NCBI GenBank assembly: GCA_964019695.1
Contig: OZ026530.1
Location: 36,256,835 to 36,320,834, forward strand
Direction: 5' to 3'
DNA length: 64,000 nucleotides
From: Loripinus fragilis
Lineage: Eukaryota > Mollusca > Bivalvia > Lucinida > Lucinidae
Shown: piece after piece, positions 11,430 to 24,879 of the stretch
How the letters are laid out: each line of letters opens with the position of its first letter
Numbering within the stretch: position 1 is the stretch's first letter
The notes under the pieces: model-generated
Databases searched by the model: none
What the model saw: the letters and a program-made list of their open reading frames with translations, nothing else
What the model was told of the DNA's origin: nothing
Position numbers and translations under genes: made by a program

Positions 11430-14400
11430 TAATGTGGAAAAAGGGTATGCAGTCACATTAATAAGTTAAGGTACATGTAATTCAGTACTGTCAATGCGTA
11501 CAGCAATAGAGAAAATGATGACAATTTCCCCGCTGGCTGTCGGTTTCTGATGTCGTTATTTGATTGTTTGCGTTTAATTTCCATTTTGTGTAGAGGTGTT
11601 GGAATTTGAAATGTTTTTGAAACTTAGAACTTGGTGTCTCTTAGGACTTTTCACTAACCTCGCATAGGAGGTGTGTCCTAATACACTGAAACGATGTTAT
11701 AAGTGGCCACCTTACATTTTTTGCGCCTGCTCAGAGAATTAAAATCGCTCCTACAAAATTCTAATTCTGTGAAAAAATCCAAGGCTTTGTCGAGACTCTG
11801 CAAATTATCACATCTCAAAATAGTAGGGCATCCAGAGATTCAAAAATTGGAAAAAAGTGGCCGGAAAGTAGCAGAATTTTAGACTATATCCTCAGTTAGT
11901 ATGGTGTTTCAGAAGCGTGAAAACAGATATTGCACAAATTTTAAGTATTGCAAAAGATGTTTATTTATGGGGTAACCATAGCTACCCTCATGCAGGCTTC
12001 ATAGTAGGCTATTAGCTACCTAACTGAAAAGAAAAGTAATTTAGAACAGAGAGTCACATTTCCTACTATCTTCTTATTGCCTTACATTAAATTAATTCAG
12101 TGAAACAAACTGACAATAAGATTAAATGACTTACGCCTACGTAATTGTTATATACGTTACTTACATTCAAATATATTACTATTGTTTACTTGGCCATGGG
12201 CTGCCAAAAGACTTGAGAGAGATTTTTGTACATTAAGATTTTCTTAGCTACTTCATTTATTATAAAATTTGATGTCTTTTAGCTTTTGATGAACATGTGC
12301 ATTTACCATGCTACAGCGAAGTCTAATGCGTTACCATTAGATAATAGGGAAACTCCTAGTATAGTGTTATTATCATTTGCATTGTCTTCTTACATATCAT
12401 CATGATTGATCTTTTAATTACATGCAGCTTAATAGCAGATTCAATATATTAGTTTAGGCACCTGGAAGTTCTGTTATATACGTTACTTTCTTTTAAAACA
12501 ATATTTTTGTGCAATAATATGTGTTTATGCGTTCAAACAGCTAGAGAGTGAAAATGAAATTGACTACCATCTAAGTGCTCAAAATTAGATTGAAAATATC
12601 ATCTTCTTAAACGTTTAATATGAATGAGATACAACATCAACAAAATCATATTTGGTTTAAAGGGTAAAACTTGAAAATAAAGCACATAAATGCCATTTAA
12701 TTTATGGTTTAGAATCAAGTAAATAGGATAATTGATACCTATTTATTATTCAAAATTAAATTATGTTTAAAAAAGCTTGAATGATTTTTTAATCTCTGTG
12801 CCTATACCATGTATTTACTTCTTATTATTCAATAAATGGCGTTGAATGACATATACAAGACATTTTCTGTCACCGTCAACAGCTCAATGAAATAATAAAA
12901 AGCACGCAGTAACATAGTCAGATCCATCACACATTGTAAAAGCCATCAAATATATGCATTTATAAACAGCTATTCATTACAGCAGCTATATTTAAAACAA
13001 TAAGGCACACAATATAACTTAAAACTCTAAAAACTGTAAGATATTCCAAGCAGAAGTCCAAATCAAGAGGTGAAACATTAAAGATACCTTCATCGTTGTT
13101 ATATGAAACAAAACTGAAGTTTATGGAAATCGTGATGATTTCTGTCTCTGATTTAGCACCAGCTTTAGTTATCCTTGGGGTTATAATATTTAGTATATAC
13201 AGCGTATCCGCTTGTGTGAAAAAAGAGTATTATTTATGTTTGTAACGTACATATCAAAAATATAAAGATAATTACTTCAATTATTGTGTTACCTGAGTCT
13301 ACACGTTTGTGAAGCAATGAAACAGGACAACATTAAATCTAAATTACAATTTTAATACTTTAGAAACAGACACATGTCTGTTAATAAGCTGGAAAAGCTC
13401 CCCTGCATCGTTAGTATTGTAAACATTTCTTCATGATTACATTTCAATACTCAGGACCTTGAGCAAACACTTTTCTAGAATATGACTTGATTGATCATAT
13501 ATTCCAGAATGTTTGCAGACGTTTGCTTTTTAGCTATAGAGCTTATAAGCATACGTGATAGAATCTGCTTTAATGTTTGTTATATTCAGCAGGACACTTT
13601 TACGCTCACAATAAGTAATCATAACAACCCTCATTCAGCCCTTAAAACTAACTAATTAATACCCATAAACATGTACCAACTTGTTAAACGATGCAATATT
13701 CATGGTATATTGATAGTTCGTGTAATAGAAACAAAATCCATACTTATGGTACTGTAAAAGAATACTTTCAGATAGTATACTCAACAGATGCTATGCTGTA
13801 TCATTCTTATATATATTGCAATTGGCAAAAGAGACAATGTTATCACTAACTGAGATGTATCATGATACCTTTACAAATAGAACGAAATACAATTTCTTAT
13901 GCAGAGGATTGATAAAAAAGAGTGGCAGATAAATTAAACATGCATACATACTATTTGTTAAATGTATGCATACTTTCTTAGCATATCATGTAAATCTATT
14001 ATTTAAGTAAGTAATGATACTAACTATGGTACCTTCTCTATTGTCCATATAATTATTATTTTATTAGCACAGTAGATAATTAAATGTATGCCTTTTGTCT
14101 CTATACCCTGATGTGTTTACAACTCATCTTTTATTTAACGCACATAAAAGGAATCAACTGACATGATTCTTGAATCAGTTTGTTTAAAATGGGGTCGAAT
14201 GAATGCTATGGTATTATGATAGAACTTAACATCAGCTTTATTAGCACTAATTGCTAACACTAAGTTTTATCTTATGACTGCTATTTTTACTCTAAGATAT
14301 TACATTCTGATTCAACTTGTAAACTCTTTTAAACGTTAATTTTAATGCGTCCTAGTTAAATTTGGCTTTCACATGTTCCCTCTGTTGAAATTTTATAAAG

Positions 14401-16490
14401 AAAAAAAAAGGTATCGTAAATTACAGCTGAAGAAATCTAAATTTCTTGGATATGATCACTTTGTTGCCATGTTTAACCCATCATCATGAATGATTACCCC
14501 AATTTCAATGGCAATAATTAATTTTGAATAACCCATTCAGTTTTAAAGTTTGCATTGCTTTGACAAATGATTAGTAGTATTAAGTAAAAAGAACTATCAG
14601 TTTCATAAATCGAACAATGAAAGCCATGTTAAAAATGTGCTCAAAATAAATTTCATAGCTAGAATGAATTTAAAAGTCACCTTCTGAGTTTTGATAGATG
14701 CATAAATAGATGTGGCTTAAACAATTTGCATAAAAAAGTCACTCTCTTAAAGAATAAATGATTACAAACACTTATTCCTTAAATTTAATGTAACGTTAAC
14801 AACATTTTATTATACGTATATATTCATAAAGGAATGATGTTATCTAGATTGCCAGCAAACATCTTATTTCTATAAGTAAACATGACTAGGAAATGCCATA
14901 ATCACAGACTTCTGACTGACCCATTGCACCTTAAGGAAGGGACACGGAACACAGATATCTATAATATAATTAAAGTGGAGCAACGAGCTCTCATCTTGTC
15001 AAGAAATTAGAAACAAAGGCCCAATACAAAACTCCCACAACCCATAGGAACAATAACAAACAAAAGTTTCCAACATCCACACATCATTCCAGAAATTCTT
15101 AGATGTTTTATCATAATTGAATCTGATTTGATAGAACAGATGTGTTATTTACTATTTTATATATTGTGATGAGTGTGAGCAGGTTCGACACAAAGCTTTG
15201 GTTGCTTTTAAATAACTTATTAGATTTTTGTTCATTTAAAGAAAAAAATGTGCAAATATCAATTTTTTTTAGGTTTTTAGACTCAGTTGTATATGAAAAA
15301 CAGTTGAGACAAATATATAACCATGATATATAGTTCGTTATATATAGTTATATATGTTACTTAGCAAATTTGACTGAACAAGCTTAAGGGAATGTATCCT
15401 AGTTGAGATGTTGCATCAGACTTATCATTTTATAAGTTTATAAATTGTATAACATAACATAGAAAAGTAAGCAAACAATGTGTTTTTGTTTTTAAGTCAA
15501 GAAGTATACCATTTATTAAAAGAAAAGAATACACTCATGTACACAGTCTCCTAATTAGTACTGATACCTTTTTCTTCTGGAACAAATGCTCTTTTTATGC
15601 CTATCAAACACAGCCTCCTTCTTTTAATTAAATAAACTTTCCAGTGATTTATAATTTAAGATAGTAAGTAATATCTGTTTGTCTTCAACTCTGTTATATA
15701 CGTTACATATTGAAAATCGAACAACAAAATGATATTTTACACCAGAAATGTTGTTTAGTATTACTCTTAAGTCGGTGATATCAAAACAATTACCATAAGG
15801 TGTTTAAAAGCTAACAGAAAAAATTGCATGCTTATTTTCAAACTTTAGAGGTTCTAAAAGTATATAAAGTTGTATCTATGGTCATCTTATTAAACAGCTT
15901 ATAACTGGCAAAGTATTTATGTAACAACATAATTGTTTGCAGTTTTGAAATGATCAGTTAACGGTTTTTAACAAAAAATGTTATCCTGAAGTAAAACACC
16001 TATTGAAAATTTTGTCAGGTGAAACTTTTTAACAAAATATCAATAATTTTTGAGGGTATAGTTGAAATTTAACGTAAATGACACTATAATGGACCCAAAC
16101 AACTTTTAAAAACATCAATATGTGTAGAAAACAGCATGTTCTTACAGATTGCATAAATGTTTTGTTCGTTTAACTATTTTAACTTCTACCTATATAGACT
16201 TAATTACATATCTTTGTTTTTAAGAAAATGAGGGGTACGTATTATTACTGTTACAGGTATGTTTGCAAGACTTAAATTTAGTGCAATGTCTGGTTTCATA
16301 CTGCCTATACTATGTACTAAAGGCGAAAACAAGAGAAAATTCTGCTAAAATGGGGGCATACCTAAATGCATATTTTTGACATTTTTGAACCCTGGGCCCT
16401 CTACAAAAAGGACAGGTAGATCTTGCACAGACAAAGTCCAGGAAAAGCTACTCTCATTTCAAAAAGTCGCATTTTTAGTGTGATTTAAAA
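11430..16490. other. 5-kb AT-rich intergenic stretch, no gene seen
   Basis: No convincing exon, RNA gene or terminal-repeat element is visible. The sequence is strongly AT-rich with short poly-A and poly-T runs. One exact 15-mer (TGTTATATACGTTAC) occurs three times, at 12146, 12472 and 15692. A diverged interspersed repeat is likely at about 14890-15080. It lies between ZP gene 2 and ZP gene 1. Confidence 0.5.
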
Positions 16491-16518
16491 TATTGCTCAG
16501 ACACGTTATCGATTCATA

Positions 16519-16661
<143 letters not shown>

Positions 16662-16810
16662 TCTTTTCTACGTTAACGTAAAGAGAGCGACTATCACAGC
16701 TTAGTCAAAGAGTTTTAGCTTTAACCATGCAATTTGCATACAAACTTTGCATTGCACTGTACGCTTTATTATCTGCGTCATCGCATTGAAATTCTCAGCG
16801 AATATGTATA

Positions 16811-17946
16811 CTTAAGGAATAAAGAAACGCAACAAACACTTAGAGTCATTGTTAGCATACAATATGTTGCAAGTTTTTAGAGCAAAGGATATTTATCCAT
16901 AGGGGCAGTATGTGTCCATCAAATTACAGCAGGTTCAACGTAATTATCGATTACGTAATCATTTGGTATGCGCGTAACCAGCCTGACCCCCGTAGTAAAC
17001 TGCTGAAACAGGGTCAATAAAAGCAAAGTTTGAATCCGCCATCGGTTTATTGTTTTAAAAGTCTTGGCATAGATTGTGGATCAAGGAAATGTTCAAATGG
17101 CGACGTTTCTGTAGGATTCTGAAACGGCTTAACGTCATTAACGTCAAATCTAAATACTGCGTGAAACACGTAAACTTTCTTTTCTGCTTGCGATTTATTC
17201 ATTACAAGGTCGTTTTATTCGGGAATTATGACTTGAGATCTTCAGACGTCAAAAAAAATCAATTCTGACGTCAAAATTCGATATCCTACGTTTTAATGGC
17301 TTCCATGATGTTTATGTGTTTTTCTAATGATAAAATGGTCCAGTGACAAAGTTTAGGTTACATTTAACAAGTTTGGTGTTCACTCTCGGCATGTAATCAG
17401 ATGTTTTCTCTTGCATTATGCTGTGTTTTGTTTGGCTAACGTCAATATAAACACCTTACCAGCGTATTTCTACGGTATCTGAAAAGTCAGTTTTTTCAAA
17501 GAAAGCATGTTCTGATGTCTCTACGTTTATCTTATCCCGTACATTCACCAGCGACCCAAACCCGGCGGCTCTTAGTGACGTTTATCATTTATTCACTACC
17601 ATTGTGTATCTTGCCATTCAAGTAGCGTGTTTTGACGCAATATTTTACTGCATTACGGATATGATTGGACGTTTGTTTAATTTGCACATTGTCAAATCGA
17701 CGCCAATTAACCCAACAACGAAAAGACGGGGTTTCTTGATCATTATTCTGACGTTAACGTCACATTTTTCGTGTTCATATGTTTTCATCTTGTAGCGTAA
17801 AATGTAGCGTTAAAATGACGACGTTTTGGTATTTCATCACATGCTATAAATACTCAATAAGAAATTTTCAAAAGATATTTCATCAAACTGTCATTTAATC
17901 ACGCAAAAATTAAAATTTTGTCTGTTGCGTTTCTTTATTCCTTAAG
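16811..17946 (+). mobile_element. 1.14-kb non-autonomous TIR element, copy 1
   Basis: The termini are CTTAAGGAATAAAGAAACGC (left) and its complement (right), with the inverted match extending a few bases further (AACA/TGTT). Both ends abut TATA, which could be a TATA or TA target duplication; TATA is its own complement, so the exact edge is ambiguous. No transposase frame is seen. ACGT occurs 16 times by my count. An inverted copy is at 35105-36144. Confidence 0.85.
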
Positions 17947-18709
17947 TATATTATGAATAGGCGTCACTGTTCCGCTTAAACAATAAAACATTCGTTTAAC
18001 ATATGCCATTTTAATTACCTTTAAAGTTTTTGAAAGTGGACTCCAGTCTTGAAAAATTATCGTTAGAAAATGAGTTGATCAATCTGTATTGTGTTTGGTC
18101 TAACATGGTCACATTGAATAAAGCACATGCAACGATTTTAGTATGTGCAGCTGATGATTTTAAAAAATATCAGAAAATGCAGAAATTGAGGTTTTTTGAA
18201 AAAATCATTAAAAATCGATCATAAGTAAAAAATCAAATGTTTGGTGTTTTCAAGTCGGCTAGACGGGTTTGTAAGCACATAAACTTCAATTCGATAAAAA
18301 CTCTTCTCAAAACGCTTAATTTCTTCAAACATGTGATTTTTGCATTTTTGAACCAAACAATTGTGAAGTAATAGAAAACTCTTCTAAAGCACCGCTTAAT
18401 TTTTGTCCATTGGAATGCACATATTTGGGCAAAAAATCATTTCATTATCATTAGCGCTTAGTCAGAAAAAAGAAATTGAAAAGTTGCCACTTAGAACTTC
18501 GGTTCAGTGTACATCCGCCAACTCTCGTACAAACATTTGCCATCGCATGCCCGTATCCCAGCTTTTACATCTAAATTGTGAAATATCAGTCTCGGATGAT
18601 TCATTATGTACATATCAAGGGATCACATGTTAAAATTTGTATCTTAACAAACAGTGCAGGTTCTACTGAAATGCAGTGCTCTTCGGCAATTCATCTGGGT
18701 CTTCTCTGT

Positions 18710-18826
18710 TTTGTCAAGATATAAAGTTTACCAGTCAAGGCTTTGAGAACGCTTGTTGACATTGCGAAGCTTGCTGAGCGATTCAACATGCGTTCTCAAA
18801 GCCGAGCCTGGTAAACTTGATATCAA
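18710..18826. repeat. Long hairpin repeat
   Basis: Arms ATATAAAGTTTACCAGTCAA, GGCTTTGAGAACGC and their inverse on the right surround a loop CATTGCGAAGCTTGCTGAGCG. Confidence 0.75.
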
Positions 18827-20152
18827 AAGACACTCACCTGGTATTCTTGTTATCAGTTTACACATTGTTTCACTCTTCAAACTAGCGGTGATGACGTATT
18901 TATAAATTTTAGTGTCGATTCAGCGTCATGGACGACGTCATTGAAAAAGTGCAACGTCATCATGACCTGATAAAGGCATATACTGTGTTTATCAGGTCAA
19001 CGTGCAACAATGCAGTTAATAGGATAGGTAGTTGATAATTTCCAATATTACTGTCGACAGTGATTCCATAAAGTGTAAACCCTAGAGCAAGGTACTCATA
19101 CGAGGGCTGTTCAAATATGAATGCAAGTAGTTTCATAACTTTCTTTACATATATGCTACGTCAAAATGTAATGCCTTTCTGGAAAGAACTATTTGTCGCC
19201 TTTAAAATGACACCAAACATAAAGAAACACTCACTGTATTTCTCGAGTTACAGACCCTTATATAAAGGCCATTCCTATATATACTGAAGTTTTTCTGAAG
19301 CAAATTGCAATGCATGTTTTGGTACATGTGAGGATATAGTGTCATATCTTTGTAAGTTTTAGACAAAATGGCACCAAATTTTAGATGCAAGTTTAAGCAA
19401 CAATCAAAAAGTTGCTTGCAGTAAAAAGTTTATATAATCCTGTTTCATTCTCGAGTAAACAGGCACGTCTGTGACGTCATTAATTTTATGATGAATGGCA
19501 CTCTGAGTTATCTACTAGTGATGTAATAATGAACATCGCTGTGTCATTTTCGTTGCGTTTTGCTGAAAACATGCTAAATATGTCATAAGGGAGTTTTCAA
19601 AGGGCGCCGTCCTCTATTAGCAGAGTAATCACATTTTATATCATTTTTTCAAGCATTTGTCTGCTTCTTAATGACTTGTTTACATTAATTAAAATATGTT
19701 CAATCGGTCTAGTCCTCAAGACCAGGACTCCGCGTCCGCACAAGAACAGACATGTGCGAATCAATGCTGGGTTTACATCCACTGTCAAGCGAAATAACCA
19801 TCAGAAAACTCTTATTTCTGCATAAAATTATCTCCTTACCAGGTGACTCTATCTGTCAAATGATGTTTCTCAGGAAACTGTATCGATATATGCCAACTTT
19901 TATGTGAGTATAACCTGCAATATATCCTGAGCGGCTCCTGGGACATAGCTAGTCTGCCGAGCAAATTCACAGTATCGATTCACTGTGCGCCTGAAATCGA
20001 GTGAAATCGACTGTATCGGTAGAATCGAGAGTTTTTGGCCTAAATTTGTGAGGGGGGTGGTAAGTATTTTGACATGTTTTCTTATAGTTAGATTTGTCCT
20101 TCCGCCGTGGATCTCATTATATTTCTTTGATATATGCATACATGTCATAATA

Positions 20153-21481
20153 CGAGGGGTGTTCATTATTTATTGCAACATGGGTTCTAAAACATAAAGG
20201 ATTAGTCCTTTACCTCAAAACTCTAGTGCATCCCTTCAAAATACTCATCCTTTGAACAAATACAAAGTTTAAGTCATTTACTTCATATCTGGAAAGCTTC
20301 GGCATAGTCTTTCTTAGGTACACCCTTAAGACACTGAAACAATGCTGCCTCAACAGCCTGTTTTGAGTGATATCTCCGACCCTCGAGAGTTATTTCAGAC
20401 ATGGAAGCAAGAAAAATCACATGGGGCTAAATCTTGTGCTTAAGGTGGGTGCGGGAGGATTGTCAAGCCTTTCTTCTCCACGAACGCGAGCGTTTCTTTT
20501 GAGGTGTGTGCTGGCAAAATGTCCTGTAAAAGGGTAGGGCTTTGTAGACAGAGCCTAGGGCGAGACTTCTTCAAGTAGTTTTCGAACTTTTTCATAGCTA
20601 ATCGTCGAAAGAGTTTCCCAGTAACCGTTTTACCACGGGGAATAGGTACTTGAACTGTCTCACCGGGACTGTTAAAGAAGATAGCATACATGACCTTCTT
20701 CATACTTGTAGTACGTTTTGCAATGGAATGTCTTCTTACATTTTTGGTTGCCCATATTTTGTTGCTACATTTTCTTGTGGACTGGTAGAAGTTTCTAGAT
20801 GTTTCATCGACTGTCCAGTTATTAGAAAATGTCCTCTGATTAAATTGAGGATATTTTTTAAGTATTTTTTACGGGCAATCAAAACACGACCTCTCTATTG
20901 GCCTTCCAGCAGTGAATTGGGAATCCAACTAGCAGCAATACAGCTAACTCGTATTTTTTCTTCGAAATCTTATATCTTGATCCCGTCGATCTGCACAAGC
21001 ATCTAGCTACTTGATGAGTTGTCATTCTTGCATCAATCTTCAACAGAACAATTACCTTGTCAGTTATTTGAGAGGTGACAACACTTGCAGGCCTGCCTCT
21101 GCCAGGCGCACTGTCAACCGTCTCTATTCCAGACTTAAAGCGTTTAATCCACCTGGTAACAGTTGAATACGATGAAGTAGATGCCCATAAGCGGAACAAT
21201 TTCGTTTAATATAGCTCTAGCACTAATTGCAAGTTAATATCAAGTTTTTTATATATCCTCTAATTTCAGCACTGATCTCTTAAGCCATGATTTTATACAG
21301 TCTATATGAATGACCTCACTTCCAAAGCGTGTAGCACAAAAACTAATGCACCGATTGAGACAATACTGGTATCCAAGGATAGATAAAAGATTGAAGAATT
21401 ACCTGTGTTAGACTTCATGGGAATTTCGTGCATAGCGTGGGAATTACGGTGGCAGTTGCAATAAATAATGAACGCCCCTCG
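20153..21481 (-). mobile_element. Decayed mariner-like element
   Basis: A DNA transposon of 1329 bp has 27-bp terminal inverted repeats (CGAGGGGTGTTCATTATTTA...; one mismatch between ends) and is flanked by TA on both sides. Transposase pieces are read on the minus strand in several frames. The helix-turn-helix part (about 21199-20940) shows SYSTVTRWIKRFKSG and a PGRGRP hinge. The catalytic part (about 20703-20440) shows LLQDILPAHTS, the usual second Asp block with its Asn changed to Ile, and ILPHPP. A shifted frame farther on keeps LAPCDF, the third Asp block of the DD34D family. Frameshifts and stops make it inactive. TA target, length and motifs fit mariner well. Confidence 0.92.
20340..21200 (-). 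pseudogene. Mariner transposase pseudogene
   Basis: In working mariners the transposase is about 345 aa, binds the terminal repeats through two helix-turn-helix motifs and cuts with a DD34D active site. Here the reading frame is broken at least between the DNA-binding and catalytic segments, and again before the third Asp. The region between (about 20880-20705) is badly decayed. The terminal repeats remain recognisable, so it might still be mobilised in trans, but nothing shows that it is. Confidence 0.85.
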
Positions 21482-21904
21482 TATCGTGCAAAAACAACGA
21501 CAGTGTATCGTGGGAGCGCAAGAAACGCATTCTTTTAGAGGGATAGTTGTCAAAAAAGCGAAAATCCACAGCTTTTTATCTTCCCGTTTCGAATTTAAAC
21601 AACTTAGCTAAAAATGATTTTCACCAGAAGTTCGAGAGGCTTATGATCCTACAATACCAGAAATCTCAGACTGATCCGTTTTTTCGATTTTGAGATATTC
21701 AGCTATATATGACTGAACCCCCTAATAGCGGTGAATTAGAAACTGTATTGATAGAATCGACTGCTATTTATTTAATGTACGAGGTAAAAACTACCGACTG
21801 CACGAAGTGAAAGCAAATGTTGGTCATAAATCTTCGAATTTAGAGCAGAAAGTATGCTATTTATTTACCCTGTGTATACCATTGGCTTCTAAATGTGTAC
21901 TTTG

Positions 21905-21970
21905 GCAGACAGTGAAGACCCAAATATAATGCCGCATCATACGGCATTTCATCTGGGTCTTCACTGTTTA
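21905..21970. repeat. Constant-arm mini-hairpin, core class GCCGCATC
   Basis: The outer arms are ACAGTGAAGACCC and GGGTCTTCACTGT. The inner stem is ATGCCGCATCATACGGCAT. Confidence 0.8.
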
Positions 21971-22033
21971 TTTATACAAAAATGATGTTCAGAGAAAGAA
22001 ATGCAACTTTTTTTAATAAAAACCTGTGACCAG

Positions 22034-22204
<171 letters not shown>

Positions 22205-22209
22205 ACCAC

Positions 22210-22845
22210 CCCAGGTTTATTGTATATAACCAGTAGGCAGAATTCAATTAGTTCATAAAGGTTTAAAAATACGTCAATCTGCATCACTTTTTTCAGTCTG
22301 TTAGAGACTCCCACATCTGCTGTCTGTGTGTAGGTTTGTAGGCTTACATTTCAATAATTTCATCCTGCTTTAAACAGCTGTATGGTAAGATGAAATGGCA
22401 GTGGAAAGTACATTTCTTAAGACCCACTGTGGCAAACCCTTTAATAGGGCTTTTTGCGCCCAGCGAGCAATCAGATTACATTGAGTGCCAAAGACACGAG
22501 AGGGAGATTCCTCTCAACAGAGGGGTTTAGGGGGTCTCCCCCAAGTTTTTTTTTTTTAATTTTGGGCGCTTCTATGTGCGTTTTAATGGGGTTTTTATGC
22601 ATTTGGGACCAGATTTCAGTCCTTTTGGTCACAATCTTTTGCTAGAAAAGATATTTCTTGTCACGCGAGAAACGGAATGCTGGACAAAATTGTTTTCAGA
22701 CAGTCACGTCTTTTTTTTTTACTTTTTTTCTACAGCATGTTTCTTTGACATTATTTTACCTATGTCCCCGCAGGTTTTTGAAAGTACTTTTAGCACTGAT
22801 CTTTGGTGGTCCTTCAAAGGGTTGTGTTTTCGAAAAGATATACAC
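22210..22845. other. Non-coding stretch
   Basis: No gene or clear repeat boundary. There are short poly-T runs at 22547 and 22711. Confidence 0.4.
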
Positions 22846-22848
22846 TTA

Positions 22849-23616
22849 AACTCCAGCTGTTAAGTTTTTAGGCTTAATTTTTCGCAATAACTTTTTTATC
22901 TTCAATTTTAGCAAAATGTGTTTGCGATGAAAAGTATTCAGGAACATGTCCGCCAACTTCTCCAAATGGTCTCAACATCCTAGATGCTGCAGTTTAATCT
23001 GTGCTTAGATGCACTCTTTGAACATTTTAAGCAAAGCGAAAATAAACAGAGTCCAAGATGTCAGTCAAAAAGTTACATTGCACCGCCCTAATTCAAATAC
23101 TAGAGCGATGGATGGCTTGTTCAAATATAATAGAAATTGCGCCTGATTCGCTCGTAGGGTCATCTCAAAACCGTTCATTTCATAGCACGTGCGCAAAAGA
23201 AAAATTGCACGTCATGCGATAACCAAGCCTTTGTTCCTACACATGAGCCTGCTTTAGTTGATTCTGCATAATGCAAGGTAAATTATGAGTATTTTAACGA
23301 CAGTTTTATGTTTTGAACAGCCTTTGAAAAGCTAGATATGCACCGATTCCGAATATTTTTTGAAACTACCCCTTTCTGTCACGCCTATACGAATTTTACC
23401 TGTCAATAAAATACTTAGAATTTTAGGACGAATTCAATTTATTGCAAAATCTTCATCTATATACACAAAAACCTGATTGCGTCACAAGCACAAGACCGTT
23501 TGGAGAAGTTGGCGGAAAGTCTCCTCTACAACTTTCATCGCGAACACATTTTGCTAAAATTGAAGATAAAAAAGTTATTGCAAAAAATTAAATCTAAAAA
23601 CTTAACAGCTGGAGTT
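22849..23616. mobile_element. 768-bp element with about 120-bp inverted ends
   Basis: The left arm (22849-22968) and right arm (about 23499-23616) are inverted copies. They start AACTCCAGCTGTTAAGTTTT and contain CCGCCAACTTCTCCAAA at their inner edges. No transposase is present. The target duplication is unclear. Confidence 0.8.
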
Positions 23617-24870
23617 TAGTCTTTTCAATTACATGTAGAACACCCGTTAAGGATGCAGGCTTCATCTAGATTTTGGCTTCGGTAGGCATAAGATGAGACC
23701 TTTGGCTTCATCGTAATGGAGCCAGGGCCTACTGTCGAACCACAACGGCTAAACACTTCTCTGCTCAGGCTTCTTAAAGTCGAATGAACGTTGGTGGAAC
23801 TGAAAAGTCTTGGGCTGAATTGGAACAGGAGGGACCTGTATATCTGTAACAGAATGCATTGTAACAACACAGGCTCACTATGCTCATATATGTAAAGTCA
23901 ACATGTTTTAAACATACTTTATCGCTCGACATGTTAATTAGAAGAAGAAAAAACAAATTGTCAATTTAAGGGATCATAGAATTATCTGGACATCAACAAG
24001 TAGACCTGTCTTCAGGGTTTCTGACCATGCAAGACTCAAACCAACCTACTCTGTTACAGAGATTAGCTAGAATGCTGGAATTTTGAGTGCAGCAAGTTTA
24101 CAATCATACTTTTCTAGGAGCGAATAACAAAGGCGCTGATCAGACTGCGTGGATGTGCAGGCTGGTCTGCGCCTTTGACGTTTGCATGCAGCTACGTCGG
24201 GTTTTCTCTTGACACGTTCCATAAGTATGATATAACGTCCATTAAGACCATCTGATTATGAAATTAATTAAGCAGGTGTCATTATAATTTTTCAATGTAT
24301 AATTGCATCAATAAATGGAAAGCACAGAGTAAAGTGAGCCAAAACCAGGAAAAAGGGACATGGCGGAGAGCACACTCGGCCAAAAAAGTGGTCGGGCGCT
24401 CGACGGACCTGCCGGACCGGCGATGACGGCCTTGTGTACAGGTAGCATGCTGCTGAAAACATAGCATTTGTAATCCACCATTTACTAATTGCATGGTGTT
24501 ATGCTCCACTGAATGGGTAGTATAATATACAGGTAAGTTCACGTGGTGCTATACTTCGACAAAACGCTTTAAGGCGTGACTGTAACAGTAAATGCTTTGA
24601 ATGAATTGAGGGTCATTACTTAGAGGCCGTGGTAGAAGTATACATGTATCGCTTTGTTACATGAATATTTATGAAGGTTTTGGATGTTTACAAAAATAGG
24701 TTTGTGAATTTTCGTTACAGCATCTTGACAATAACACACACACACAAACGCACGCACACTCTTACGCACGCACACATGCGCGCGACACCACACGCACGTG
24801 ACCGTGCCACCATCGCAAAAAATCAACTGACAAACCTATCAACAAACTAGCGAACAAAACATTATCTCTA
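23617..24870. other. Non-coding stretch with repeat fragments
   Basis: It includes the dispersed CAAAGGCGCTGATCAG repeat at about 24020-24200 and a CA/GCAC-rich tract at 24735-24800. A splice-acceptor-like site at about 23844 precedes a short minus-strand frame, but no partner exon was found. Confidence 0.4.
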
Positions 24871-24879
24871 TTGTTTTGG

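Larger units (their letters stand above)
19966..21760 (+). repeat. 464-bp repeat split by a mariner (copy A)
   Basis: Without the mariner (20153-21481) and one TA, this repeat is 464 bp. That is exactly the length of its inverted copy at 30850-31313. It begins TTCACAGTATCGATTCA and ends near CTGTATTGATAGAATCGA, and has an internal copy of CTGTATCGGTAGAATCGA. Class unknown; no coding capacity is credible. Confidence 0.85.

Noticed and set aside
19985..20197. Shared small frame in the 464-bp repeat (also 31065-31337)
   Set aside because: Two copies of one repeat will share any frame; there is no start context or domain.
23640..23850. Possible last exon on the minus strand after an acceptor-like site
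   Set aside because: No partner exon, domain or donor was found; a chance acceptor is likely.
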